In this document: positions 31,857 to 43,580 of the stretch, piece by piece
Position numbering within the stretch: the stretch's first letter is position 1
How the letters are laid out: every line of letters begins with the position of its first letter
DNA from: Ahaetulla prasina
Taxonomy: Eukaryota; Chordata; Lepidosauria; Squamata; Colubridae
Length of the DNA: 64,000 nt
Assembly: GCF_028640845.1 (NCBI RefSeq)
Contig: NC_080540.1
Coordinates: 131,964,420-132,028,419, forward strand
Reading direction: 5' to 3'
The notes under the pieces: generated by a model
Seen by the model: only the letters and a program-made list of their open reading frames with translations
Database searches by the model: none
Told to the model about the DNA's origin: nothing
Translations under genes and position numbers: made by a program

Positions 31857-32766
31857 GCATAGCACAAGCTTATTCAAATGGTAACTCAGCAGGGTCTATG
31901 ACAATTCACTGTGGCCACCTCACCACAGCCAACTTTCCATGGCCAACTCACTGCAGGACAAGAGTTACACTGAAATCAAAGAAATGGTGGAATAGAATCA
32001 TTAAAGAAATGATGCAAAAGGAGGGACAAAATGAAATATGAACGACAAAAATTAAAATTTTTAATTTATTTTAAATAATTAAATTGAATTGATAAATTGT
32101 CCTGTGATGAGTTGTCCATGGAGAGGTGGCCACAGTGAGTTGGCTCTGGCATGTTGTCCCATTCTGATCTCATTCTGATCTCCCATTGGTCTCTTCTTCC
32201 ACAAAGATTGCAAACCACCTCCAACAGCAAGAAAATGAGACCGTTTTTGCTAGCATTTAATCATAGCTGCTCATACCTTAGCCTTTAGTTTCACCTCAGG
32301 ACACAGGACTAATGACAGACATGTCTCAAGACCTAATGCATTGACCTTAAAAATGCAGCCTGAACACTTTTTAGGGATTTGACATTCGAGAAGGATCCTA
32401 ACTCCCCTTACAGTATCCATGCCAATATGTCGACTTGAAATAGCCCAAGAGCTGGTAGGAGATAATTGCTACCTTTTGATCTTTGAAATGGAACGATAGT
32501 ATTTGTAGGGAACGTAGTTGCTTGTGCCTTCCTGCCACCGGAAGAATGAAATATCCTCTGCTTGCATTATTTGAAGCATGTTATCTAACTATATGAGCTG
32601 GTAAAGTTCATACTTTTGTTTTTATATATAATTCAACTTCTCATTGTAGAACAGCACCAGGGTTCTCAAGGGTCTTCTAAGTCCAATAGAGATTCTGGAA
32701 AAATAACTGCTTCATCTGCATATAGCAAGATGTCAACCAGTCTAAATTATTTAAATAATTAATAAC
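31857..32766. other. Intergenic, includes two similar GTGGCCA segments
   Basis: Segments around 31910-31960 (GCCACCTCACCACAGCC, CCATGGCCAACTCACTG) and 32100-32150 (GAGTTGTCCATGG, GGTGGCCACAGTGAG) are imperfect inverted repeats and may be the ends of an old DNA transposon of about 240 bp. Confidence 0.4.
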
Positions 32767-32772
32767 ATTATA

Positions 32773-32792
32773 TATGTGTGTGTGTGTATGTT

Positions 32793-32816
<24 letters not shown>
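32773..32816. repeat. (TG)n microsatellite
   Basis: Interrupted TG run beside the Penelope-like 3' tail. Confidence 0.92.
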
Positions 32817-32823
<7 letters not shown>

Positions 32824-33790
32824 GTTTTCGCGGGTTTTTGTATGTAGGTCTTTGGTTATTCAGGTTTTCTCCCGTGTAAAATTGGAAGTGTCTTGGCGAC
32901 ATTTCAACAAAATCACATTTGTCATCTTCAGGCTGGGTGTTTATAGCTTCGTGCTTCTAGGAGAAATGTGTGTTCGCAGCTGTTTCTTCCTTTTAACTGC
33001 TAGTGGGGGTTTGAACTGATTGGTTGGGAGCTTGGCTGTATTTTGATTGGGTGGAGGTGTGTTCTGATTGGTTGGGGGTTTGGCTGTGCTCTGATTGGAT
33101 GGTGGGGTTGGCTTTGCTCTGATTGGATGGGGGTGTGTTCTGTTTGGGGGAGGCTTGGTTGTGCTCAGGTTGGTCTGAGTTGCAGGGGGATTTGAGTTGG
33201 TGAGCTGTATTGCTGTTTGGCTTCGTGGTCGTGGTCGTGCTACATCTTCATGGTGGGTGTCCGTCTGCTGCATGTATGGATTGGAGGGGTTTGAAATGGC
33301 TAATGATGCAGCTGCGGTCTGGCTTCTAGTCCATGGTCGTGCTTCATCATCGGTGTGGGTTTGAGTTTGCTTTCCGCGTGGATGTGTGGTGGTGACATGC
33401 TGTGTGGCACTCGTGAGTGTGGGTCTTGCATCATTCTTCATGTTAGGGACTCGTTTGTCGATAAGGGCGGATTTCCAAATGGCTGGTAGGTGGGAGGTAT
33501 CATCTCGTTTATTCATGCTGTGTGGGCATCTTTCTATCGCGATGGCTTCTCTGATTATTCTGTTGTTAAAGTGTTCAGTTTTGGCGATAGTTCTGGTATT
33601 TTTAAAGTCAATTTTATGTCCTGTGGCTTTAAGGTGTTGGACCAGGGAAGAAGTTGGTTCCTCTTTTTTGACTGAGTTCTTATGTTCTTCAATGCATGCA
33701 CTTATTCTTCTGTTGGTTTGTCCGATGTATGTGGTGCTGCAGGTGGTGCATGGGATTTCATATACACCTTGATTTTCTACTCAATTTTGT
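32817..33790 (-). mobile_element. Penelope-like retroelement, 3' end with GIY-YIG endonuclease
   Basis: Minus strand encodes GVYEIPCTTC, then TYIGQTNRR, the GIY and YIG halves of a GIY-YIG nuclease (about 33700-33775). LVQHLKATGHKIDFKNT, typical of Penelope endonuclease domains, lies further on. Past a stop near 33516 an open tail of ~190 residues is rich in Asn/Pro/Gln/Thr and repeats an NQxxPPNQN-like unit. The element ends with a tail containing GAAGATGACAAATGTG. 5' truncated. Confidence 0.82.
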
Positions 33791-33801
33791 CTTTGGGGTT
33801 T

Positions 33802-33823
33802 TTTTACGGTATATACCGTAAAA
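33802..33823. repeat. Perfect 22-bp palindrome
   Basis: TTTTACGGTAT followed by its exact reverse complement. It sits between the Penelope remnant and a LINE tail. Confidence 0.95.
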
Positions 33824-33829
33824 TAACAC

Positions 33830-34100
33830 TCCTCCTGTATTTTTTTTTATCTTTTATCCTTGTTTTTATCTGTTTGTCATTTGATTTTAATTCTGTTTTA
33901 ACTATATATTTTATATGATTTTATTACTTTTAATCTATAAACCACCCAGAGTCAATTAGATCAGGGGTCTCCAACCTTGGCAACTTTAAGGCTTGTGGAT
34001 TTCACAAGTCTTAAAGTTGCCAAGGTTGGAGACCCCTGACTTAAGATAGTGAGATGGGTGGTGTCTAAATTTGATAAATAAATGAAATAAAACAGTTCAA
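33830..34100 (+). mobile_element. LINE 3' tail interrupted by a palindromic MITE
   Basis: AAACCACCCAGAGTC up to 33961, then after the insertion GTGAGATGGGTGGTGTCTAA and (AAATA)n. The MITE at 33962-34038 (CAGGGGTCTCCAACCTTGGC to GGAGACCCCTG) splits it. Flanks AATTAGAT and ACTTAAGA match only partly. Confidence 0.75.
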
Positions 34101-35118
34101 TAATAACTGAGTCAGAATGCAGCCCTAGTTCAATCTCTTTCAGGTACTAACAGCAGTTGTTTAGTGTCCCTGAGAGTTGTTTCTATACCTTCAATAAGGT
34201 ATTTGCATATAAAATTCACAAATAGCAGGTGTCAGTTAAGCTCAAAACTTATTGCAATGTATAGAATCCAATGCTGCCTTAAAATATATAAAGGCTGCCT
34301 ACATAAAATGATATTCCTCTGCCAGAAGATTGTCCTGCCAGGTCCAGTCCTTCAGTTTCCAGAATAGGCGACTAGGGTAATGTGTTAGGGTTCCAAGTAA
34401 TAATCCCATAGCAAACAAAACTTCAATAAGAGATTCCTCAAAGAACAATTTTATTGGATATATCATATTGGCACAGTGAGTCGGTGAAAACCGACTCTGA
34501 AGGTTCCCACGGTTTTCACCTAATTAAAAGTTTTTCCCCTTCCCCAAACAATCAGTCACATCGTCCAATCAGGTTGCCATCCTGTTGCCTGGTAACATCA
34601 TTTCTCTTCTCTCCGACCATGTGTGAGAATGTCCTTGGTTCCCAGGAGAAAGTATTTTGTTTTGGCTACAAAACCCCAGCTATCTCTATCGCCCCCTCCC
34701 TATCCCTCAGCTCCAGTGTGGCAACACTGAAGCTTCAAAATGGCTTCGGTCAGGTCAGCTTCAGGGTTGACATAATGTTTACTACTAGACTTAATCATGG
34801 TATTAAGAAATTTATATTTAGCAGAATCACTCCTCTATCTTTTTTTAAAGATAGGGATTACAATCCTCCATGACCATACTAATTGACAATAATTAAGAAA
34901 AAAAACACCATACATTTTTCCATAGTTTTCTCAAGGGGTATTAAGTCATTTCCTGGAACTTTTCTCAAACTCAATTGAGCAATTACATTTTTTTTATCTC
35001 TATGATCATTACTAGGACTGGTCTGGAAGCAATTTTTGGAATCTAAGCAGAATACCTTTCAAATTCTTTGTATTATTAACAAGAATTCCTACATTTTTTT
35101 CTCAGATGAGCAATTTTA
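34101..35118. other. Intergenic, nothing recognised
   Basis: An open frame at 34454-34873 (plus) has no family resemblance or splice support. Confidence 0.45.
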
Positions 35119-35120
35119 TA

Positions 35121-35505
35121 CAGAGTCTTCAACTTATGACCACAGGTGAGCCCAACATTTCATTGCTAACCAAGACAGTTGTTTAAGTGAATTTTGCCCT
35201 ATTTTACGACCTTTCTTGCCACAGCTGTTAAGTGAATCACTACAGTTACAGTAACACAGTTAAGTTAGTAATACGGTTGCTAAGTGAATCTGACTTCCCC
35301 ATTGACTTTGCTTGTCAGAAGGTAAAAAAAAGTTGATCACATGATCTTGGGACACTGGAACCATCATAAATACATAGCAGTTGCCAAGTGTCTAAATTTT
35401 GATCATGTGAACATGGGGATGCTGCAATGGTCGTAAGTATGAAACACAGTCACTTTTTTAGTGCCATGGTCACTAAACAAAAGGCTGAACGTTGAGGACT
35501 ACCTG
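35121..35505. mobile_element. TA-flanked MITE (AGGTAGTCCT family), complete
   Basis: CAGAGTCTTCAACTTATGAC to CGTTGAGGACTACCTG, with TA duplications at 35119-35120 and 35506-35507. Confidence 0.82.
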
Positions 35506-36355
35506 TACTGGATTTAATTGTATTACAGTTCATATTTCAATATGTTTTTGCAGTATCAATGTACAAAAGGAGTAAAAAAGAGAAGTCTTGGAATGACTTA
35601 CTGACTATAAAGGGGATCCTGAGTACAAAAATAATATTAAGTAATCTTGATTGGTGGGCCAAGGGATGAGGGAAGCAAGAGTTTTGAAATGCTCCCTAGA
35701 ACAGAGAAACTGACAATATTCATTTTAAAAAGATAGAACAAAATGTTTCAAGAATGACACACATATCTTTCACAAAATCTTCTGACACCTTGCAATACCT
35801 GTAAGTCAGCTTCACAGATCACCATAATGTGTGTTGAGAGGCCCTTTCCCATCAGATGTATTGCCTTCCTCAATAGCTCTCTCTTACTTCTCTTTTGAGG
35901 ACAATATTATGATATGTAAAATCACAACTTTGTTTTTATTACAATTCCACAGGTTTATCCAATTCATAAGGGCCTCTTTTCAATTTCAGATAAATGTATG
36001 TTTGATCATATGAATTCACACACAAAAAAACAACAAAATAACATCTGGATTTTATATGTTTTCTCATTTTTGCTCTTTGTAGACTAATGTGCTGTACAAA
36101 TGGAACAAGCATAGAGGTGTTCTGTGGGGTTTTTTTTTGTTTTCGTTTCCTTCTGTAACTTTGATTGTAACATTGTAGAAATCTTTAACAGATTAACAGA
36201 GTTGGAAGGTGTTTACAAGCCTGAAAACCTAGAGAAGTTTGTAATTGGATACGCCTGACCATTTTCTAAGTGGTTTCGTCTTCACTAACACATGAGACTG
36301 GACAATTCATGGCTCCAGTTATGAGTTCAACAGCAGATAACCTCAGCAGAAAAAC

Positions 36356-36400
36356 TTCCTTCCTTCCTTCCTTCTCCCTCCCTCCCTCCCTCCCTCCCTC
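36356..36400. repeat. (CTTC)n/(CCCT)n pyrimidine tract
   Basis: Pure pyrimidine tetranucleotide run of 45 bp. A short CR1-like GAGTTGGAAGG trace lies upstream near 36200. Confidence 0.9.
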
Positions 36401-39400
36401 TTGTACCTTGCTAAGGACAAGAAAATAACTTTTTTCTGTGTTCTAAGTGAGAACAGCATCACAGCCAGAATGGCGCTTTGGGAAAGGGCCTCTATCTGAG
36501 CTTTGGAAGATTAGATAAGAGGCCTCCTGTGTTATAGTCTGCCTCTACATCCCTGCTTTAAGTGAAATCGGTGTGTGTGTGATGTGTGTATAGATCACAC
36601 ATACATACATATTCATATTAGTAGCCATATTTTGGGGACTGTTTCTATTATAATACAGTTGTCAAATTTCCTTATGCCACAACCATACTTGAAGATTGGA
36701 AATGATGTCCAGATATGAAAAATGGAGTACAACACTCCCTAAACCCACTTTATATCTAAGATTAATTTTAAAGAAGAGCATAGAGTACAAGGACGTCCTG
36801 ACCCTGAAGAAGAGGAAGCTATCGAAATCTTTCTTGTTTGTCAAAAAATAGATGAGAGGCTCACATCATCTTATCATTTGTCATCTTTAAGATATCTGCC
36901 ACTATTCCTTGCTGCAGAGAGATGTTCACTTAAATCTGATAATCATGTGGGACGTGGATGTTAAAATTCAGTACAGTATAGGACTGTATCCTCTATAGCA
37001 GTTATGAGTTATGTGCGCCTCTCTTGTTAGCTTGACAGCAGCATTCCAGAAGAATAGATTCCAAAACTGCACAGAAAACCTACTGACAATACAAGAGTTA
37101 CAGGAAGGCAATTTAATGTATACTAAGTACGCATTGCATTTAAATTTGCTGGAGGCAAACACTATACTCACAACTACTTGCCAATAAAAAAAAAATCATG
37201 ATGTACAGCTGGACACAGGAAGTTATTTTTAAGAGAAGTGGAAGTATCTTTCTATGAGGATGAACATAAGGACGTAATAGAAGTAGTTCTCCTTCCTTCA
37301 AGCTACCTTTCGGTCCTCTAGATGTCCTGGGCTAAGGTGAATATCTGTCTCCAGTCAGCCTGACTACTGATGCTATTGGTACATAGCACCTAATAATAGT
37401 CTTGCCACCCATTGTTCACATGCATCTGATGCTAGTGTCAGCAGCTGACAAAGAGCTGGAACAATGGGTTGGAACCTGTTTTAATAAGGGATGAATGATT
37501 TAAAGGAACAGTTGCCTTCTAGAGTTGGTGTACAATCTAGGCCAACCTTCTTCAACCAGGATGCTTCTTGATCTGGTTGACTCCAGCATTCCATTTTCAG
37601 GCAGATTTCCCATTTTCTCACACATTTCAAGGGCAGCAATTTGAGGAAAGTTTCTTGATGCTCAAACCCAACCAACCAATTTACAATGAGCAAAATGATG
37701 AGGATACATGTATTTTAAGCCTGAATCATAATATCATGGGAATTATAATTTAAAACATCTGGAGGGTATATGATTGAAAAACATAAATTTAGGCCTTTTT
37801 TCATAAAACAATAGAGAAAGAATTCACTCTGTTTTCCTTGCTATTCTGTGCAACTGGATCATGGCCTTCAATCTTCTTGATGATTATCACTTGTATTATG
37901 CTGCCAATTTTTGAAGCAATTACAGCAATAATGTTGTAAGTAGGTCCTCATTAGACAAAGCATGTAACTTAGTCTATGATTTCATATTATTTATCTGGAA
38001 AAAGTCAGTGCATTCAGAAAATTTATGACAAATGACAACACTGAACTGCAATTTCCTGATTCAGATCTTAGTATCATCATCTCTTGCATCTCTACAGTAT
38101 TTGCAGCTAATGTCTTATTCCTAAATTCTTCCTCTGTGACTTGAAATTTTGGTTTAAAAAAAGCTTGTGAAGGATCTGAATCCAAATAATAGCAAATCCT
38201 AGATTATAACCCAAATTAACACTGAACTCAACAGAACATTTCAACATTTCCTCAGAGAGTTCTTAAAGGCTTCAGATCATTCCCTCTGAAAACCTTAGTG
38301 AACTGTGACTGACATTAAGTAACCTTGTTAATTCATAATCCACAGTTCATTAATTCATAATGTGTAATTAATTAATTATTGACTTCTCAATTCATAATGT
38401 GTCATTTGTAAGAAGACTTACAATTTGCACATTTATGGCATTTATTTAACAAGACACAGTTCAAGATGAGGCGTTTTTACCCAGTCTACCAAGTACATCC
38501 TTTTGGTCTGCAACTTTACAAAACCTCTTCAAATGTATAGAGTCTATTCTTGTGACATGTGGCACTTGTGTCTGCAATAGATACATTTATTCTGCAGGAC
38601 AAGGCTGATGTGATTGAATGCTGTTCCATTAAAGAAAGGCTGCATTTCTGTAAAATTTGATGGGAAAGTTTTAATTTATTTTTCTCCCTGACAAATACCC
38701 ATTTGTGTACATAATTTTATGTGAGGAGTATAGTGGGTTGGTCAGTATAGAGGACCAATTCAGTAATGTGAGCCTCTATCTGGTATCTGAAGTAGTAAAC
38801 TTCAAATGTGCATTTACAGCTTGATTAGGCCACCATCAGTATCCAACAGCATGTGACACATACCACCTGATACCTGCATCTTAGACCTGTAGTTTATTCA
38901 GCAGCTATTTCCGAGAGTTACTCCTACTGGAATCCCTTACAGACAAACCAGTTTCCTTCAGCAGTGCCATCACAATAGTAGACTAATCAAGAAGGAATCC
39001 AGTTTAATTTTGTCAGAGGAAAATTTAAAGCCCGAAGAAGATTTGCACATACAGTTATCCTTGTTCAACAGTACAGCAAAGCCATTCTAAGAAAAGAGAA
39101 GTCTGTCACAGCAACCATGAAGCCCTAGGATCTCATTTGGTATCCAAATACAAGAAGCCATGAAGCTCTTGGAATCTTGTGATCAGAACTTTTTGGATTT
39201 TCAGATCCTTTTTCTTTCCTATCCTGTAGCTTGCTGGCCCTTTTGAAAAGAGAGTGAGAAATGCAAATGAAAAAAAATCAAAGGATTATCATTGTTCTTG
39301 CTGGAAGCCCCAGAAATAATTTATTATTCTCCCAAAGCAGGAAGTCCAATAAAACTAAATTAGAGGAACATAACTAGCATTTTCTTGTGTTTGAAGAAAT

Positions 39401-39834
39401 AGATAACCAGTCAATCCAAGAATTTGTGTTAGATTTTTTTTCTCTCCTCCGTGTTGCTAAATTAACTATTCATCTTGGGGAAAGATTTGAGGCACCATTT
39501 AGGTAGGGAGGGAAGAGGAAGCCTTTAAGGAGGAACTTGGGCAAAAGATACTGTAACACAGAGATAGAAGAAAATGTGAGAAAGATAAAATCAAAATAAC
39601 CTCATATTGACTTTGTTTAGTATAAGATGGGACAGAGAGACACTTTGACAGGCTTTCAAGGTTATATGATTGTATCCTACAACAATCAAGTACTATTGCT
39701 GAAATCCCTGCACTGTCTATTTTTTGACCTAGCTTATCTGAAGGGCTGACAGAAAAGAAAGATGAGAAATCGGGGTGGGAAGGAATGTAATCTATGAATT
39801 GGTGGCAACAAATATGGTTTGCAAGCACTAAAAT
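36401..39834. other. Long stretch without recognisable features
   Basis: About 3.4 kb of AT-rich intergenic sequence. Open frames are short and scattered. I saw no splice-flanked coding segment and no repeat that I can name. Confidence 0.5.
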
Positions 39835-40228
39835 ACATGTAATCCTTGATTTACGACTGACCGCTTAGTGACTGTTGGAAGCTATGATGGACCCAAAACA
39901 AAGTACTTAGAACCCCCACTCACAGTCACGTGATTGCATTTCAAGTGCTTGGCAACCGGTCTGCATTTGCATCTGTTTGCATTGTCCTGCAGTCACGCGA
40001 CTGAAATTTATGATACTTTTTGCTGGAAACCAATGTTTACTTCTGCTTTCCAGAAAAAAAATGTCCATTGTGGATTATGAATTTGTTTAATGACTGCAGA
40101 TTTGCTTAACAACCACCACAGAAAAGTTGTAAAATCAGGTTGGTCATGTGATGACCTGTTTAATAACTAGCATGACTTACAACTGTAATTCTGGGCTCAA
40201 TTACAGTCATAAGTGGAGGACTATCAGT
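39835..40228. mobile_element. TA-flanked MITE (AGGTAGTCCT family), diverged
   Basis: GTAATCCTTGATTTACGACT at the left and GTCATAAGTGGAGGACTAT at the right. Older copy. Confidence 0.65.
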
Positions 40229-40339
40229 AGTAGTTTCCCTCTTATTCAGACATAGTCCAAACGTAGCCCCAACATATATAAAATCTATGATAATGTGACC
40301 TGGTATCTTGGAGGAAAATGAAGAGACAATCAGTGACTA

Positions 40340-40945
40340 AGAACAAAGAGCACAGAGGTCAGCTCCCAGCAGGTCTGGCATGAGGGGCACGTTGTGGGTT
40401 CCATCAATCCTTTTTGTTTGGCTGGATCCGGGAAAGGAGCCTTTTCTGTAGTGGCACTTGCCCTCTGCAACATCATCCCCCACAAAGTGAGATTGGCCCC
40501 AACTCCATTAGCCTTCCGAGCAGGGGTGAAACCCAGCAAGTTCTAACAGGTTCTGGAGAACCAATAGTGCAAATTTTGAGTAGTTAGGAGAACCGGCAAA
40601 TACCACCTCTGGGTGGCCCCAGTGGGGTGGGAATGGAGATTTTGTAATATCCTTCCTCTGCCATGCCCAGCAAGCCACGCCCATAGAACCAGTAGGGAAA
40701 AAATTTGAATTTCACCCCTGCTTCCGAGAGAAGTTCGTAATATTTAGTTCTGCCATCAAGCCTAGGGATCCCATAGAAGTATGGAGTCTGTTACATGGCT
40801 GCATTGTGAGCTTAGAATGCACTCTCTCCTCTGTCTTTTTGTTATTTTAGTTTTAAACTGTTTAAACTGTTTATGGACTTAATTATCTTATTTGGTTTTG
40901 CTTTTAATGGTGTGAAATCCAATAAAATCATTGGAGGGAAAAGAA
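40340..40945 (+). mobile_element. L2-like LINE 3' end split by a hAT-like MITE
   Basis: The plus-strand frame includes GAFSVVALALCNIIPHKVRL, the conserved L2 ORF2 C-terminal motif (AFSxxAxxLWNxLP). The MITE at 40521-40720 (CAGGGGTGAAACCC to TTTCACCCCTG) interrupts it with a perfect 8-bp CTTCCGAG duplication (40513-40520, 40721-40728). Confidence 0.75.
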
Positions 40946-41640
40946 TCAGATGGAGACGGTTCACAGGTAATAATTAAATAAAAATCAATATGTTGATAAT
41001 AAATTATTTATGATGCTACTGGAAAAAAAAGTGCAAAAATGTGGCCTGCCAGGTTTCCTTATGGCCCCATAGTAATATTGGAGTTTGGGGAAATTTTACA
41101 GGGCAAGAGGAGTGTCTTAACTCTTGCCAACAACTAGAGTCAATTGGATTGAGATAAGCAGCTATAGAAATGGAATATATTTTTAAAAATGCATCAGTTT
41201 CACCAGGGTGGATCCTACATGTTAAATGTTAAATTTAATTGATGACTTTTTCCTCTTTTTGTACACTATTTTTTCTTTTGTTGTTGTTAGGGTTGAATGT
41301 ATGCTTTTGTTTTGTTTAATTTTGTTTGTTTCACTGTTTGCATTTTATTTTCTATGATAAAACAATAAATAATAAATAAAAATGCACCCATTTCACCCTA
41401 GGAAACTCCTGAAACTCGTTCCCTAAAGGGCCTGGTCCCTGTCATTTTTGGAATAAAGCCCTTCATAGACCACACAAAAAACTTGTGGGGACCCTGATAT
41501 TCCTAATCTGAATCCTGCCTCCTCTAGGATGCAAAGCAGTTGACATGCTGTTTGCCCTGTCACCATTTTCTTCCTTCCAGTTTTGTTTTCATAATTAAAA
41601 CAAATTGTATTAAGATACATTGACTTTGTAGGAGAGTGGT
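40946..41640. other. Intergenic with a LINE-like tail near 41340-41380
   Basis: TTTCTATGATAAAACAATAAAT then (AATA)n resembles a LINE 3' end. Nothing else is named. Confidence 0.4.
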
Positions 41641-41789
41641 GTCAAATCTATGGTGGCAAAAAAAAAATATCAAAAGAAATCTAGTGGCATCTTTTCCAAG
41701 GTATTTTAATAAAAGGCAAGTGTTTTTTGAGAGCTGCAGGTAGGATTGAGTGACTCATACAAAGTTCCAATAGAAGAGAATATCTATAA

Positions 41790-42240
41790 CTCAGGGTTTA
41801 ATTGTGGGGTCCTTTGTGTTTTCTGAGTGTTGTTATTGGTTTGTAGATGTTTCATTACCTAATTAGGTAATAACGTAAGTGAAGATGAGTGTGGGGTTTG
41901 CTTCTTGTTTATATACAGTTGCTTGCCCATACAGTAGCATACCCTGAGTGGGGGTATGGTTTTCTCCTTGATAGTTTCTTGGTTAGGATATAGTTTTCTG
42001 CTTTGTTGTTTGCCTGGTGTTAATCCCTGCTTATCTGGGTGTTGGCTGCTGGAAATGTGTTCTGCTCTTTTTGTTTCTTATCTTTTGTATTGTCTCTTTT
42101 GAATGGTGTGTAAACATGATTTATTTCTATGTGGCTATTGATGACTGATTTGTCTAAATGTCAAGCTTCCAGGAACTGGAACAGGGAGCAAACTCCACAC
42201 TCACTCATACTGAAGATGATCCAAAGTTATTGAGGGAAAT
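41790..42240 (-). mobile_element. Possible Penelope-like element tail
   Basis: Minus strand reads a repeated style of untranslated tail (CAGCAGCCAACACCCAGATA, then ACTCATCTTCACTT and GGTAATGAAACATCTAC) like the tails following Penelope-type ORFs in squamates. An 18-bp perfect palindrome lies at 41854-41871. No protein motif remains, so the family assignment is tentative. Confidence 0.4.
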
Positions 42241-43099
42241 TGTTATCTGAGTAGATATTTAAACCTAGATTTTTTTCAGTGTATGTTCAGTGTGTTCTTT
42301 TATACATCCAACAAAAATAAATTGCCAGAGGGTTGCTCAATCCATATTGCAAAACTCTGGAATACAAAGAACCACCTTGTAACAATGATAGAGAATATTC
42401 AATATTTTACAGCAATAGATCCCCAAATCAGCCATACAGACATTTCCACAAACAAATCCATACGTGAATAATATCAGAACTCTTGTACCTATTCTACTCA
42501 CGTAGTATGTGAGCAGTTGGCAACTCGTATTGTCAAAACAACAACAATAAGATAAATTATATTGGTCCAAACAGCTTTACAAAAAAAAGAAGAAGCTCAC
42601 AAGTGTTTAAAAAGTGACCCCTTCCTTTAATATTCCCATTCTTCTTTTTCTTCAAAAGATGTCAGAACGGCACGCTGCCAACCATTCGTGTAGATTTAAG
42701 CCGTGAAAAGAGTTCCCGCCAAGGTCACCCAGTGGATCTCTTGTCCCGATTCGTCCGGAACAAAAGTTACTCGTTACTCATAAACTACTACAAATGCCCG
42801 TTTCCTAGTTTTTATCCTGCCTCCAATGTTGTCCCCGTCGCTGATTCCTTTTGAATCCCACCTCACGTATAAGAAGAAAGGGCTGCTGCGGGATGTGGGC
42901 GACCTACCGCCGGCACAAAACGCCAAGCGAGGGGGGTGCGTGCGCGTGTGTATGGGAAGAGAACCTTCTTTGCAATTTAAAGGGGAGCAGGGCGAGAGCT
43001 CGCCCCCCTCATGCAATCCCCGCCGTATTGTAAAAGCTTAGATCAGCCCTATTGGCAAGGATAAAAGGAAAGGAGGAGGAGGAGCGGGGAGTTCATCAG

Positions 43100-43234
43100 A
43101 TGTTCAAGCAACGAGTTCTTTTCTCCTCCGGGCTGCATAGGACACCCTCCGTCTCCCTTCCTCCCTCCCTCTATCTTTCCCCATCCTGGGATTTTACAAA
43201 GCTGGCCGAAGAAGACGCCCGCCTCGACCCCTAG
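43100..43234 (+). other. Upstream open reading frame in likely XYLT2 5' leader
   Basis: The ATG at 43100 opens 44 codons and stops at TAG 43232-43234, about 200 bp before the XYLT2 start. It would matter only if transcription begins upstream of 43100. No conservation can be judged here. Confidence 0.35.
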
Positions 43235-43439
43235 CAACTTGTTCACAGCCAGCCGGGTGGCCATCGCCGGCCCCGCCCCTTTCTCACCCGCCCCGCGCGT
43301 GCTCGCGGCCGTCCGCGCCGTGCGTGCTCGCGCCCGCGGGTCTTGCAGGGTTCTCAACTCTGCCGCCCTCTTCCAGCGGGCTCTTTCCTTCGCTCTCCCT
43401 CCCACGCCCTCCCTCCTCCCGCTTTGCCCGCCGCCTGGA

Positions 43440-43580
43440 ATGAAGATGGTGGCGAGCGTCCGAGTGCAGAAGCTGGTTCGCCGGTACAAGCTGGCGATCG
43501 CCACGGCGCTGGCCATTCTGCTCATCCAGGGCCTGGTGGTGTGGAGTTTCAGCAGCCTGGAGGAGGACGATCAGGGAGAG
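43440..43580 (+). CDS. XYLT2: XYLT2 exon 1 (xylosyltransferase 2, N-terminus)
   Basis: XYLT2 transfers xylose from UDP-xylose to Ser of proteoglycan core proteins in the Golgi, the first step of chondroitin and heparan sulfate synthesis. This exon encodes the cytoplasmic tail ([12 protein letters not shown]), the single type II membrane anchor ([13 protein letters not shown]) and the start of the stem ([10 protein letters not shown]), which I recognise as the vertebrate XYLT2 N-terminus. Two in-frame ATGs occur. The second (43446, A at -3 and G at +4) matches the usual mammalian start and has the better context; the first adds Met-Lys. The exon ends in phase 0 at a GAG|GTAAGG donor. Stem and catalytic domains are on exons beyond the window. 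Confidence 0.92.

Noticed and set aside
32941..33516. 191-codon minus-strand ORF as a novel Pro/Asn-rich host protein
   Set aside because: Contiguous with a GIY-YIG Penelope remnant and built on degenerate tandem DNA repeats. Kept only as a retroelement tail question.
34454..34873. 139-codon plus-strand ORF
   Set aside because: No family motif, no splice sites, no CpG promoter; length is plausible by chance in intergenic sequence.
43239..43439. Open frame extending upstream of the XYLT2 Met
   Set aside because: No ATG in that stretch. It is open because the CpG-rich leader has few stops, and the conserved N-terminus begins at the Met of 43446.
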